From Niabella beijingensis (GTDB lineage Bacteria; Bacteroidota; Bacteroidia; Chitinophagales; Chitinophagaceae): a stretch of 64,000 nucleotides of DNA. Below are positions 24,833 to 33,239 of this stretch, in pieces (positions within the stretch are counted from its first letter, which is position 1; each line of letters opens with the position of its first letter). The notes beneath the pieces are model-generated. The model saw only the letters and a program-made list of their open reading frames with translations. It had not been told where the DNA came from and did no database searches. The stretch covers positions 2,604,001-2,668,000 of the forward strand of contig NZ_JAIQDI010000001.1 of NCBI RefSeq assembly GCF_020034665.1, given 5' to 3'. A program made the position numbers and the translations under genes.

Positions 24833-25364
24833 TTTCAGATTTTGTAAAATATTTTAAAGGTATGTTCCTGAGCCGGTGTATCAAACAGGGATGTACACGT
24901 TTCGAGAACGGGTATTGTATCATTGTATGCATACATCAAATCCAACGGGTCTTCAGAAGGGTTGATCCGTTTGCGGACCTGAAGCCCGGGATGCAAAAAA
25001 GTAAAATAATACCAATTTGGTATAAAAGTAATACGAAATACCAATTAATAAGTCCGAAAGTATTGTATAGTCGTATGAAACATTGATGATCAGCCATTCC
25101 TGAATAAGCAAATTTTTACCTGCTGTAAGGACGGCGCTGTTCTGTTTTAATTTATTCACATTTTGGATGTTATATATCCCTTTATTCCGTATTCTTTGTT
25201 CTTATGAATGTAGTTTCTGTAAGTTGTTATTGAGTGTTGGTAGATTTTTGTCAGCACCTGATAAATGAAAAAATATTTTTGAAGCGAGTGGAAACTTTTC
25301 CGAAGCCCGGGGTTGGGTATTTAATTCAACTATACAGTGCGGGTAAAAACAAAAAATAAAATTT
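24833..25364. other. intergenic region between divergent regulator and lipoprotein genes
   Basis: 532 bp without a convincing coding frame. The notable content is the palindrome and direct repeat at 25009-25046. Promoters for the LytTR gene (minus) and the lipoprotein gene (plus) must lie here, but no exact TTG/TAnnTTTG pair is clear. Confidence 0.45.
25009..25046. promoter_or_regulatory. palindrome plus repeated half-site
   Basis: ATACCAATTTGGTAT (25009-25023) is a 15-bp palindrome around one central base. AATACCAATT occurs twice in direct orientation, at 25008 and 25037. It lies about 175 bp upstream of the LytTR regulator gene. LytTR proteins bind pairs of short direct repeats, but the 29-bp spacing here is not the usual one, so the assignment is tentative. 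Confidence 0.4.
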
Positions 25365-25799
25365 ATGAAATCAGTCTGTCTTGTTATACTTTTGTCGCTG
25401 GCCGTTATTTCGGATTTCTCCTGTAAAAAGAACAAGGATGAGGAAGTCAGCCCGGAATCCATCAGCGGAACCTTTAAATGTTTTGAAGTGGAGGCGGGCG
25501 GAGATATCAGCCCTTTGCCTGCGGGAGGAATGACTGCAGAAATTGTTGTCAAGTCTTCTGATCTTAAAACTGCTACAGTGGATCTGCATTACACAGATAA
25601 TGGGAAGACATCGCATTTTCCAACACAGCTTTGCACGGTAACAACGGATGCGGATGGATTTCTTGTTCTGAATAAAAAGAATGGCGGCAAGCTGTATTTA
25701 ATTTACTATGATAAAGAGACGGTTGATTGTTTTCCGGAGCTGGGTATCCGTTTTTCAGGTTCCAGAAGCGGGAAGAAACCAAGCGATTGGGACGATTGA
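25365..25799 (+). CDS. small lipoprotein of unknown function
   Basis: A 144-residue protein with signal MKSVCLVILLSLAVIS and lipobox-like DFSC at the cleavage site, then KKNKDEE. The mature domain of about 115 residues is beta-rich and carries two further Cys residues (FKCFEVE and QLCTVTT) plus VDCFPEL, possibly a disulfide. Its final residues are basic then acidic (GKKPSDWDD). No family recognised. It is followed by a strong terminator and faces the convergent lipoprotein at 25873. Confidence 0.75.
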   Translation: MKSVCLVILLSLAVISDFSCKKNKDEEVSPESISGTFKCFEVEAGGDISPLPAGGMTAEIVVKSSDLKTATVDLHYTDNGKTSHFPTQLCTVTTDADGFLVLNKKNGGKLYLIYYDKETVDCFPELGIRFSGSRSGKKPSDWDD

Positions 25800-25809
25800 T
25801 GGTATACAG

Positions 25810-25839
25810 CGCTTCCTTGTTACGGGAAGCGTTTTTTTT
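25810..25839 (+). terminator. rho-independent terminator
   Basis: CGCTTCC (25810-25816) pairs with GGAAGCG (25825-25831), followed by eight T. It ends the lipoprotein transcript and lies between two convergent genes. Confidence 0.88.
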
Positions 25840-25872
25840 CGCTTGCTGCCAAAGGGCAGTGTCCAGTAAAGA

Positions 25873-26559
25873 TTATTTCCCAAAGGCTTTAATACGATGT
25901 ATACGGTATTCGCAGTGCTGGCTTACAAATGCAGATTTAAAAAATTGAAATCCGATCTTGTCGAGCCGGTACAAATCAGCAATAGTTGCGGTATACACAA
26001 CGGTTCCGTTAATGAGAAATGAATACTTTTTATTCGCTGTTCTTATGGCCAATCTATTTACATTCTTTAATGCTCCCTTTATCGCAGTTGATGGTGTCCA
26101 GTCGATGAGATTCGTGGACTTGCCATTCACTACGCGGAATACCCGGAAGTCTTTGTCCCCGATTTGAAATGAATAGTAATTATTCCGGTTTTCCAGGCCA
26201 AAGAGAAGACCTCCTTTATCATATTGATGACCACTGTAATGTTCTTGTTCAATCTGTATTTCCTGGTACTGTTTGCTTTCAGTAAAAAGATCCTTCCCCT
26301 CCGCCCAGATACTAACGGTGCCCGGCTGGTCACTGTTGTACCAGGTGCTGAAATAGCCGTTTTTTATCTGGGAAATAGTAGCCCTGGCTGGCCAGAATGC
26401 TTCCTGATCAGCAAATTGCTCATCCAGCAATATATCATCTTTTTCCCCGGCGTCACCAGGAGATCCTTTACGACAGGCCCCGCAAAAAATAACTAAAAAC
26501 AAGAGTGCCGTAACCAGATAAGCTCCGCACCTGTGAAGGGTATTAATCGATCGTATCAT
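25873..26559 (-). CDS. lipoprotein with a lectin/glucanase-like fold
   Basis: A 228-residue protein with a signal sequence and lipobox FCGAC. After an acidic linker, residues about 45-225 match the pattern of the concanavalin-like/DUF1080 family: a Phe-Ala-Asp segment near the start, GGLLFGLENRNNYYSFQI, NVNRLAIRTANKKYSFLING, and a terminal LDKIGFQFF strand. Such domains bind or cleave carbohydrate, but no catalytic acid pair is evident here, so binding is more likely. It is convergent with the lipoprotein at 25365. Confidence 0.72.
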   Translation of the reverse strand: MIRSINTLHRCGAYLVTALLFLVIFCGACRKGSPGDAGEKDDILLDEQFADQEAFWPARATISQIKNGYFSTWYNSDQPGTVSIWAEGKDLFTESKQYQEIQIEQEHYSGHQYDKGGLLFGLENRNNYYSFQIGDKDFRVFRVVNGKSTNLIDWTPSTAIKGALKNVNRLAIRTANKKYSFLINGTVVYTATIADLYRLDKIGFQFFKSAFVSQHCEYRIHRIKAFGK

Positions 26560-26847
26560 AATTTCAATGCATTATAAATAAATAAGATCCTTTGACTGAA
26601 CACGGAGAACAAAAGTAATTTCCGGGCATAAACCGGCTCCCTTTTATCTATCAACTACAGGTACTGCTATACATATTACAGGATTATAGGGGCGGTTGCC
26701 GGTAATCCGGTATCCGCAATCTGCAGCGGCAAACTTCAATAATTGTGTTACTATGGAATTTCAGTACTAAATTCAACCGGCGGTTTCCCGGAATGCCACT
26801 GCCGCAATATTTGAAAAGAGTAGCCGTAACTCGTTTAAACAATTACA

Positions 26848-27243
26848 ATGCGAATTAAAAACCTTATTGAATTATTTACGGTTCTTCCGGAGAAAGAAAG
26901 AATCATTGTAGACGTATTGCGACAGATAATTCTTGAAACGCTTCCTGAATACTGTAAAGAAAAAATATCTTATAATGTTCCATTCTTCTATGGCAATAAA
27001 GGGATATGCATTATCTGGCCTTCCGCAGTGCCGCGCGGAGGTATCAGAGAAGGAGTGCTCCTGGGTTTTTGGCAGGGCAATAAATTAAATGACAGCGATA
27101 ATTTTCTGACCCACGGCACAAACAAACAGATCTTTTATAAAATATATTACAAACCTGAGGAGATAGATGCGCAACCAATAATAAAACTTTTAAAGGAGGC
27201 GATCAAAGTAGATGGCTCGTTCAGGCGGACCTCCAAGCGCTGA
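26848..27243 (+). CDS. DUF1801-domain protein
   Basis: A 131-residue cytoplasmic protein with the DUF1801 (YdhG-like) pattern: an N-terminal helix (LPEKERIIVDVLRQIILETL), then CKEKISYNVPFFYGNKGICI with the typical SYNVP turn, and a final helical part. Members have a swapped two-layer fold and unknown or chaperone-like function. It is monocistronic, with about 290 bp upstream and 500 bp downstream. The C-terminus is basic (FRRTSKR). Confidence 0.82.
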   Translation: MRIKNLIELFTVLPEKERIIVDVLRQIILETLPEYCKEKISYNVPFFYGNKGICIIWPSAVPRGGIREGVLLGFWQGNKLNDSDNFLTHGTNKQIFYKIYYKPEEIDAQPIIKLLKEAIKVDGSFRRTSKR

Positions 27244-27744
27244 CGGGTCGCGGTAGCCTGCTACGTTTTTTTGCAGAACGAAAAGCCATTATCACCGGTG
27301 CTCATTGTTTGTCATTATATGACGTGCTTTTTTTAGCATGCAAATTTCGATAACCCACCAGTATTATCCGGAAAAGCGGATACCCTGAATCCTGCCTGAT
27401 TTTTATAAACACCACCTATGATCGAAAAACCGGCCAGTTTACCCAACGCTTGCCATTAAAATTCTTCTTATTGTTCTTCCGTGAAAATTTGATTTGTACC
27501 ATAAAACTTTGTTTTAAAAAGTTTTATGTATATTAGCCATCGACTTAAACCCCTCTGGCCTAAATGATTGTTGTCAATGTCGCTTAAATGTGACGATGTG
27601 TTTTGTGAAGCCCCTTTACCGGTTTTTGCCTATTTAAACCCTTTAAAAAATGTTCGAACTCAATCCTTTTTGTGGAAGGTCAATGTTGTTGAAATATTGA
27701 CATAGGTAGCATTTATTTTAAATAACCCTCAAAAATAAACCACA
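27244..27744. other. long upstream region of the phosphoesterase-propeller gene
   Basis: 501 bp with no coding frame. It carries a perfect 11-bp inverted repeat (27500-27528, listed separately). A second inverted pair GTCAAT/ATTGAC lies at 27679-27684 and 27696-27701, about 45 bp before the start at 27745. Both may be operators. No exact TTG/TAnnTTTG promoter is seen. Confidence 0.45.
27500..27528. repeat. perfect inverted repeat, 11-bp arms
   Basis: CATAAAACTTT (27500-27510) and AAAGTTTTATG (27518-27528) are exact inverse copies around a 7-base spacer. A+T-rich with no T-run beyond a short one, about 215 bp upstream of the gene at 27745. It could be an operator or the 3' end of a transcript from the left. 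Confidence 0.55.
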
Positions 27745-30522
27745 ATGTCATCAAGTTTTCAAAATCCCCGGAACCCTCTTGCCGCCTTGTGGGCGTCAGC
27801 GACTGAATCGTATCTGCGTAAGGAACACCCCGATCTCAGCATCCAGGAAATTCGCCGCCTGCCCTTCATGCTGGGCGTATTCGAACACCTGGATCAATTG
27901 AGGCAAAAAAAACGGGTGCCAAAACCACCGGATCGGGCGGAAGCAAAAGAAGCGGACAATGCAGCGGGCGTTGCCCAGGCAGCATATTATTCCCAGGCTT
28001 TTTTTGATGTTGCCGTCACGGGTGCTGCTTATGTATACACCGGAAGTGCCCGGGATGAATTATATGAACTGTACCTGGTGGGTTTGGAAGCCACTCACTA
28101 TATAGACAGAACCGTCGATTTTAGTACGGATGACTGGTACGGCTTTGGGTTATGTGTATTGGTATACGTATGGATGCTGGGAGGACCGGAAAATCTGAGC
28201 CGGCTTGAAGAGGCCCTGCTCAACAGCCTCTTAAACGCTCCGATGTTAACACAGGAGCAACGGAATAAAATTCAGGAATTTTGGGATATGCCCCGTTACG
28301 GCCTGACTGAAATGCAATACCGGGATGCGGGGGATCCGGCCTATCAAAATTATGGTGCCATCGACTGGAGGGTGCCCAATAATGCGCAGGTCGTCATGAT
28401 CGGAGACTGGGGCACCTCAATGGATGACGCCCGGGAGTTTTTAAAAGCCCTCTGGAAGCGAGCCTACCTGCAATACCCGGGGCGCAAGATCGTTTTCCTC
28501 CACCTCGGTGATATCTACTATTGCGGATTGCCTTATGAATGTTATTATAACTTCCAGGATGTATTTGCCCGCGTAAGTGCCGAGTTACAGAATGACCGGG
28601 ATATTGATCCCAATAATTTTGATCCAAACCCACCCATCTTCACCATACCGGGCAATCACGAATACTATTCCTACGGGTATGGGTATTTCGAATTACTTGA
28701 TAATTTAAACCAGGGACAAAAATGCAGTTTCTTTTGCCTGCGTACGGAAAACAACAATTGGCAGTTCCTGGGTATGGATACCGGTCAGGCCGATGGCAAT
28801 GGCTTGCTATCCTTCCTGCAAAGTTTTGGCGACACTGTAAAAAGCAAGGTAGATAAAATCATGGATGTACTGCCCGACTGGGACTGGATCACCTGGCTTC
28901 CGAATCTGGCAGAAACGACATATGAAGATTATGTGGGGCCGTTCCAGCCGGAATTACGGGAAAACGAACTTAAATGGGTGAAGAAACGATTGGACGAATT
29001 TGGCGGAAAGACGATCATGCTCTCGCATCACCAGCTGTTTTCCCGGAAGGCGACGATTGACCATAAATCTCCTGAATATCATAATACCTGGCTGGATGCG
29101 CAGTTCAGTTCCTACTTCAGAGACCGGATCGCGGCCTGGTATTGGGGGCACGAGCATGCATTTGCGGTATACTATGATGGGGTACTGGGCTTAAATAAGG
29201 GGCGATTATTGGGCAGCAGCAGCTACGAAGTGACGGACAAGGCAGATGATCCCTATGAAAACAATTATAAAATGGTTGTTTTTGCACCCAGGATGGATGA
29301 AAAACTTGTTGATCAAACCGGCGCAGACAAAGACAAAAAATTATATTCTCATGTGGGAGCCATCATGTCGTTAAAAGACTCGGAAATTGATGTGCGGTAC
29401 TACCAGTTCCCCGCATGGTCGCAGCTGGTGGATATGCCCGCCAATGCCCAATTGAAAGAGATACCTGAGGTGGCCGAAACCATCAGGTCAACCTCCTTCA
29501 AGAGCCTTAAACCACGCTGGATCGGAGATATACCCATTAAAAAGGAGGTGGTTGTTACCAACCATAGTCCCTCGGTGGCCGTGTGGGATGAAACGCTATA
29601 TGTAGCATATATAGACGGACGGAACCAGAATAATGAGCTGGTGATGTGTTCCGTAAAGATCAAAGACATTCATATAGAAAACGAACAATTGAAAGCCGAC
29701 TGGAAGGATCCGCAATCTATTGCGGCGGGAGGCAGTAAGATCGTCACAAAACATTCACCGGCCATAATTGCCGTCAATAGTATACTTTATCTATTCTATA
29801 TTGATAAAGATAATATACTGCAGGGGATTTCCAGGCCGGCAAACGGCACCGAGTGGGCATCGCTAAATCTGTATGGGAAAGATCAGGCACCGTTGAAAGT
29901 GGGTGAGGCGGCTCCGGCGGTCTGCTTCTTTCAGGGCCGGATCTACCTGGTGTACCGGGACAAAAACTCGAGCAACGACCTTTGCTGGGGCTACTACGAT
30001 TTAAATCCGGGCTGCCAGGGCGACTGGAAGAATTTTGGAGGACTCCTGGATCATGAGGGCGAAAAGCTGGAATCGCCCAACACGCCGGCGCTCGCCGCAG
30101 ACGCCTTTCATATGTATATGACCTATCAGAAAAAAGATGGCACCATCATCCAGTGGGCGGTCGGTGCTCCATCTAGTAACGCTCCCGAACGCTATCAAAA
30201 GAATATTGCCTGGAAAAAACTCGGCAATATTGACGGCGAACATTATACGCAGCGCGGCATGGGTTTAGCATATGCCAGTGATGCATTTGTTATGGTGTAC
30301 ACTTCTTCAAACGGAAACCTGACCCAGTGTGCATTAGGCGGCACCGGGAAGAACAGTTTAGGCACCTGGGTAGGAAGCAATACCGTTAAACCCATTACCA
30401 AAGATCTCCAAACGACTACAGCCCGCAGTAAGTTTGTAGCCCAGATCGGGATCACCGTCGGTGGCGGGGTACTGGTGTATCGCGGATTAGAAGAGTCCGA
30501 AATATACTGGGCATATTATTAA
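27745..30522 (+). CDS. metallophosphoesterase fused to a beta-propeller, no signal peptide
   Basis: A 925-residue protein. Residues 1-205 are a mostly helical N-terminal region of no known family. About 213-520 is a calcineurin-like phosphoesterase: motifs GDWG (220-223), LGDIYY (254-259), GNHEYY (303-308), then SHHQLFS near 430 and GHEH near 472. All metal-ligand motifs are present, so it should be active. From about 605 to the end are six repeats of about 50 residues with the core xPAxxxxxxLYxxYxD (for example HSPSVAVWDETLYVAYIDG, HSPAIIAVNSILYLFYID), a six-bladed propeller like bacterial lectins or sialidases. The N-terminus (MSSSFQNPRNPLAALW) is not a signal peptide, so it appears cytosolic or exported by another route. 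Monocistronic, followed by two hairpins. Confidence 0.85.
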   Translation: MSSSFQNPRNPLAALWASATESYLRKEHPDLSIQEIRRLPFMLGVFEHLDQLRQKKRVPKPPDRAEAKEADNAAGVAQAAYYSQAFFDVAVTGAAYVYTGSARDELYELYLVGLEATHYIDRTVDFSTDDWYGFGLCVLVYVWMLGGPENLSRLEEALLNSLLNAPMLTQEQRNKIQEFWDMPRYGLTEMQYRDAGDPAYQNYGAIDWRVPNNAQVVMIGDWGTSMDDAREFLKALWKRAYLQYPGRKIVFLHLGDIYYCGLPYECYYNFQDVFARVSAELQNDRDIDPNNFDPNPPIFTIPGNHEYYSYGYGYFELLDNLNQGQKCSFFCLRTENNNWQFLGMDTGQADGNGLLSFLQSFGDTVKSKVDKIMDVLPDWDWITWLPNLAETTYEDYVGPFQPELRENELKWVKKRLDEFGGKTIMLSHHQLFSRKATIDHKSPEYHNTWLDAQFSSYFRDRIAAWYWGHEHAFAVYYDGVLGLNKGRLLGSSSYEVTDKADDPYENNYKMVVFAPRMDEKLVDQTGADKDKKLYSHVGAIMSLKDSEIDVRYYQFPAWSQLVDMPANAQLKEIPEVAETIRSTSFKSLKPRWIGDIPIKKEVVVTNHSPSVAVWDETLYVAYIDGRNQNNELVMCSVKIKDIHIENEQLKADWKDPQSIAAGGSKIVTKHSPAIIAVNSILYLFYIDKDNILQGISRPANGTEWASLNLYGKDQAPLKVGEAAPAVCFFQGRIYLVYRDKNSSNDLCWGYYDLNPGCQGDWKNFGGLLDHEGEKLESPNTPALAADAFHMYMTYQKKDGTIIQWAVGAPSSNAPERYQKNIAWKKLGNIDGEHYTQRGMGLAYASDAFVMVYTSSNGNLTQCALGGTGKNSLGTWVGSNTVKPITKDLQTTTARSKFVAQIGITVGGGVLVYRGLEESEIYWAYY

Positions 30523-30535
30523 AGAGATACGAAGA

Positions 30536-30563
30536 CGCCTCCCTTGCTTTTGAGGTGCTTTTT
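30536..30563 (+). terminator. terminator of the phosphoesterase-propeller gene
   Basis: CGCCTC (30536-30541) pairs with GAGGTG (30552-30557, one G-U pair) and is followed by CTTTTTC. It starts 14 bp after the stop codon. Confidence 0.6.
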
Positions 30564-30602
30564 CTTTGTACTTCTTCAATAGGATCTGATAATCCGTTAT
30601 TC

Positions 30603-30624
30603 AAGGGTCGCATTTGCGACCCTT
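30603..30624. terminator. strong hairpin, possible second terminator
   Basis: AAGGGTCGC (30603-30611) pairs perfectly with GCGACCCTT (30616-30624) around ATTT, followed by TACGTTTT. It shares its design with the imperfect hairpin at 3640-3662. Confidence 0.6.
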
Positions 30625-30936
30625 TACGTTTTCCAGGGCATTACCGGTAATAAGAACAAAGTACCGTTAGCACGATAAAACACCTGATGCTTCCCGCAGA
30701 TCTTCCCCCATTGCCCTTTATTCAACATCGGCTGACCCCGGAGCAGAGAACCCGGATCCCCCTTTTCCCGGCAATGATAGCAGCTTTCTTCCGGTTAAAT
30801 AAGCCGCCAAAAAGCGCGTTTTCAAAATATTTCTGATTTTTTTTTTAATTTATGCAACATTTCAGCGCATCCGGCGCCTTAAATACAGAGAACCGGAAAA
30901 CAAAAGGGTTCAGGAAAAAAGGAAAACAGCGTATAA
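30625..30936. other. upstream region of the ECF sigma operon
   Basis: 312 bp without a gene. It includes a ten-T run near 30837-30846. The operon promoter should lie in the last 100 bp, but no recognised element is convincing. Confidence 0.4.
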
Positions 30937-31488
30937 GTGTTGCAACTACCGAAGAATTTAGATGACCAGGAGCTGATGAAGCTGTGCCGGGAAGGTAATG
31001 CAGACTGCTTTTCCGAACTCTACGGACGGTACAAGAAGGCGGTTTTCAATACCATCCTGCGTTTGGTTACTGATTTTGCCCAGGCGGAAGATCTGTTGCA
31101 GGAGGTGTTCATTGCGCTTTATCAGGAAATTATGAAAGGCCGGCAGATTGAACATTTCGGCGGCTTTTCGAGGCGTGTTGCCGCCAACAAGGCAATCAGC
31201 TTTTTACGGAAGCAGAAGCGCACCTTGGTTTTTGAAGAATCCCATGAAAATGTGATAGAGGAGGAAGCGGAAGACGAGGGGCTTTTTGAAATGCGGGTGG
31301 AGGAGGTGAAAAAAGCCATCAACTCCCTGCCGGAAGGGTTTCGGACCATCGTTAACCTTTATGTGATGGAAGGGTTACCACAGGAAGAAATCGCCGGTCT
31401 GTTGGGTATTTCCCATGCAACGGTACGGACACAATACCATCGTGCCAAAAAGAAAATATTGTCGCTATTACAAAAGGAGGTCGCATAG
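30937..31488 (+). CDS. ECF-family RNA polymerase sigma factor
   Basis: A 183-residue sigma-70-like protein. Region 2 has CFSELYGRYKKAVFNTILRL and QAEDLLQEVFIALYQEI, then FSRRVAANKAISFLRKQKR. Region 4 has LPEGFRTIVNLYVMEGLPQE followed by GISHATVRTQYHRAKKKI. The start is the GTG at 30937; a TTG follows at once and no ATG is available before region 2. It begins a four-gene operon with a membrane protein and two DUF4097-like exported proteins. The next gene starts 1 bp after its stop, as expected for an anti-sigma partner. Confidence 0.9.
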   Translation: MLQLPKNLDDQELMKLCREGNADCFSELYGRYKKAVFNTILRLVTDFAQAEDLLQEVFIALYQEIMKGRQIEHFGGFSRRVAANKAISFLRKQKRTLVFEESHENVIEEEAEDEGLFEMRVEEVKKAINSLPEGFRTIVNLYVMEGLPQEEIAGLLGISHATVRTQYHRAKKKILSLLQKEVA

Positions 31489-31489
31489 G

Positions 31490-32332
31490 ATGAAGAAAGA
31501 TATTTTAAAAGAATTTGTATCCGAAAACAGGGATGATTTTGACGATCAGGAACCTGGTTTGGATGTACTCAGCAAGATCCAGTCCAGATTGGGAATGGAA
31601 CAACCTGTTGTTGCGCCCCGGGCAAAAGTCAGGAAGCTTCCGTATTGGTGGGCTGCTGCAGCATTAATTGTTGTTGTAATCGGGATTGCCGTTTTTTTTC
31701 CGCAGCAGAAGACAAAGGAGCACTCAATCGTAACTACAACAGCACCGGCGCCCCTGTCACCGGCCGTTCGTGCAGATAAAAAAGATTCAGTAACAACCCT
31801 GCGATCAATGGTGGCAGGCATTGCGGATCCGCAGGAAAAGAAAACGGGTGTAAAAAAGCGGCAAAAAATCAGGGATGAAAAAAATGTAACCGCCAGCACA
31901 GGTTCTAAAGCGGAAACAGCCGCATCGAATATAATAACGAATGACTGGCAAACCGCGTTACAAAACGAAAGTTCATCTGCACGCCTGGCAGCGATCCTGG
32001 CCACCGGGAAAAGAAATACTTTATTATCCGGCAGCGATTTGCAGACGCTCTCCAATACCATGAACAATGACGAAAACAGCAATGTACGCCTCGCCGCCCT
32101 GGAGGTGCTGAAACAACAGGAAAACCGGGAGGGCGTAAAGAATTTGATCCTGCAATCTGTTGCCAAACAGGATGATCCTGTTGTACAAATGGAATTATTG
32201 GCTTCTCTATCTTCCGATGAAGCTACAAAAGTCAAACAACAACTATTAGATATAACCCAGGACCCCATGAATATTGATGCAGTACGCAACGAAGCCTATG
32301 CAGCACTGCTTCGGTCGAAAACCAATTTTTAA
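31490..32332 (+). CDS. anti-sigma-like membrane protein with HEAT repeats
   Basis: A 280-residue protein. The ATG at 31490 is fixed by a strong AAAGGAGG sequence 12 bp upstream and by its position 1 bp after the sigma stop. Layout: a cytosolic N-terminal 45 residues (MKKDILKEFVSENRDDFDD), one membrane helix (about 50-70, WWAAAALIVVVIGIAVFF), a Lys/Thr-rich linker to about 140, then a periplasmic helical domain with HEAT-like repeats (VRLAALEVLKQQENREGVKN, DPVVQMELLASLSSDEATK, RNEAYAALLRS). The topology is that of an anti-sigma factor, but no zinc-finger motif is present. Binding to the sigma factor is inferred from position. Confidence 0.78.
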   Translation: MKKDILKEFVSENRDDFDDQEPGLDVLSKIQSRLGMEQPVVAPRAKVRKLPYWWAAAALIVVVIGIAVFFPQQKTKEHSIVTTTAPAPLSPAVRADKKDSVTTLRSMVAGIADPQEKKTGVKKRQKIRDEKNVTASTGSKAETAASNIITNDWQTALQNESSSARLAAILATGKRNTLLSGSDLQTLSNTMNNDENSNVRLAALEVLKQQENREGVKNLILQSVAKQDDPVVQMELLASLSSDEATKVKQQLLDITQDPMNIDAVRNEAYAALLRSKTNF

Positions 32333-32351
32333 AAATAACAAGGTATCAAAA

Positions 32352-33167
32352 ATGAAAAAAATAGTAGCAACCATTATTTTGTCTATAGCACTCGTTTCTT
32401 TGGCCGGTGCGCAGGAGCGGCAATTTAAATTGCCTAAAAAAACAGGTACACTGAAAGTAAATATTCCTGGTGTAACGATTGAAGGATATGATGGTAATGA
32501 AGTCGTTTTTTCTGCACCGGAGCTTAAGCGGGAGGAGAAAGATGAAAGAGCCGCAGGTCTCAGATTGGTTTCCGGCTCCGGTTTAACAGACAATACCGGC
32601 CTGAATCTAAGTGTCCGGGAAAATGGAGGAGTTATTGATGTAGACGAAGTAGGTAGAAGAGACCGAGAGCTCATTACAATTAAAGTACCAAACACCATGT
32701 CGGTAAAAGTTGCAACGACAGGTGCCATGAATGCTGGCAGATCTGTAGACATAAAAGATTTTAAAGGAGAATTGGAAATCAGTACCATGTACAATGCTAT
32801 TTCATTGCACAATATTACAGGACCTGTTAATGCGAAAACAATTTACGGAGAGCTGACTGCAACATTTGCTTCCCTGGTAAAAGGCCCGGTGTCACTGGTT
32901 TCGGTCTATAAATTCGTTGATGTAAGCATTCCTTCCAGTCTGAAAGCCAATGTGAATATTTCTACGAAAAACGGAAATATTTATGCTGCTGATGGCCTGG
33001 ATATTAAAAAGGAAGTCTCTAAGGAGAAAAAGGACAGTGATGGAGAAGATCTTACAGGGTTAACGGAATGGAGCAGGTCTTCAGATATAACAGGCACACT
33101 CAATGGCGGCGGTATGGATCTGATTTTGAAAACCAGCTATGGAAAAATCTACCTGCGTAAAAATTAA
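32352..33167 (+). CDS. exported DUF4097-like protein
   Basis: A 271-residue protein with signal MKKIVATIILSIALVSLAGA then Q. The frame runs back to 32274 but the ATG at 32352 is the one that fits the signal. The mature protein has the repeated short strands of the DUF4097 group (putative adhesin or beta-solenoid): GTLKVNIPGVTIEGYDGNEV, ITIKVPNTMSVKVATTGAMN, GELEISTMYNAISLHNITG, GPVSLVSVYKFVDVSIP. The family often accompanies sigma/anti-sigma pairs and may act as a periplasmic output or sensor. It lies 19 bp after the HEAT gene. Confidence 0.78.
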   Translation: MKKIVATIILSIALVSLAGAQERQFKLPKKTGTLKVNIPGVTIEGYDGNEVVFSAPELKREEKDERAAGLRLVSGSGLTDNTGLNLSVRENGGVIDVDEVGRRDRELITIKVPNTMSVKVATTGAMNAGRSVDIKDFKGELEISTMYNAISLHNITGPVNAKTIYGELTATFASLVKGPVSLVSVYKFVDVSIPSSLKANVNISTKNGNIYAADGLDIKKEVSKEKKDSDGEDLTGLTEWSRSSDITGTLNGGGMDLILKTSYGKIYLRKN

Positions 33168-33239
33168 ACCGGATACATAGTATAATAAACTATCCGCGGA
33201 TCTCATATTTATTTCTTGCTTTTTTAAATTCATACTACT

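Noticed and set aside
31546..32289. Long minus-strand open frame (247 codons) opposite the HEAT-repeat gene
   Set aside because: It is the mirror of a clear plus-strand gene in a sigma operon; its Cys/Ser/Phe-rich translation has no family pattern.
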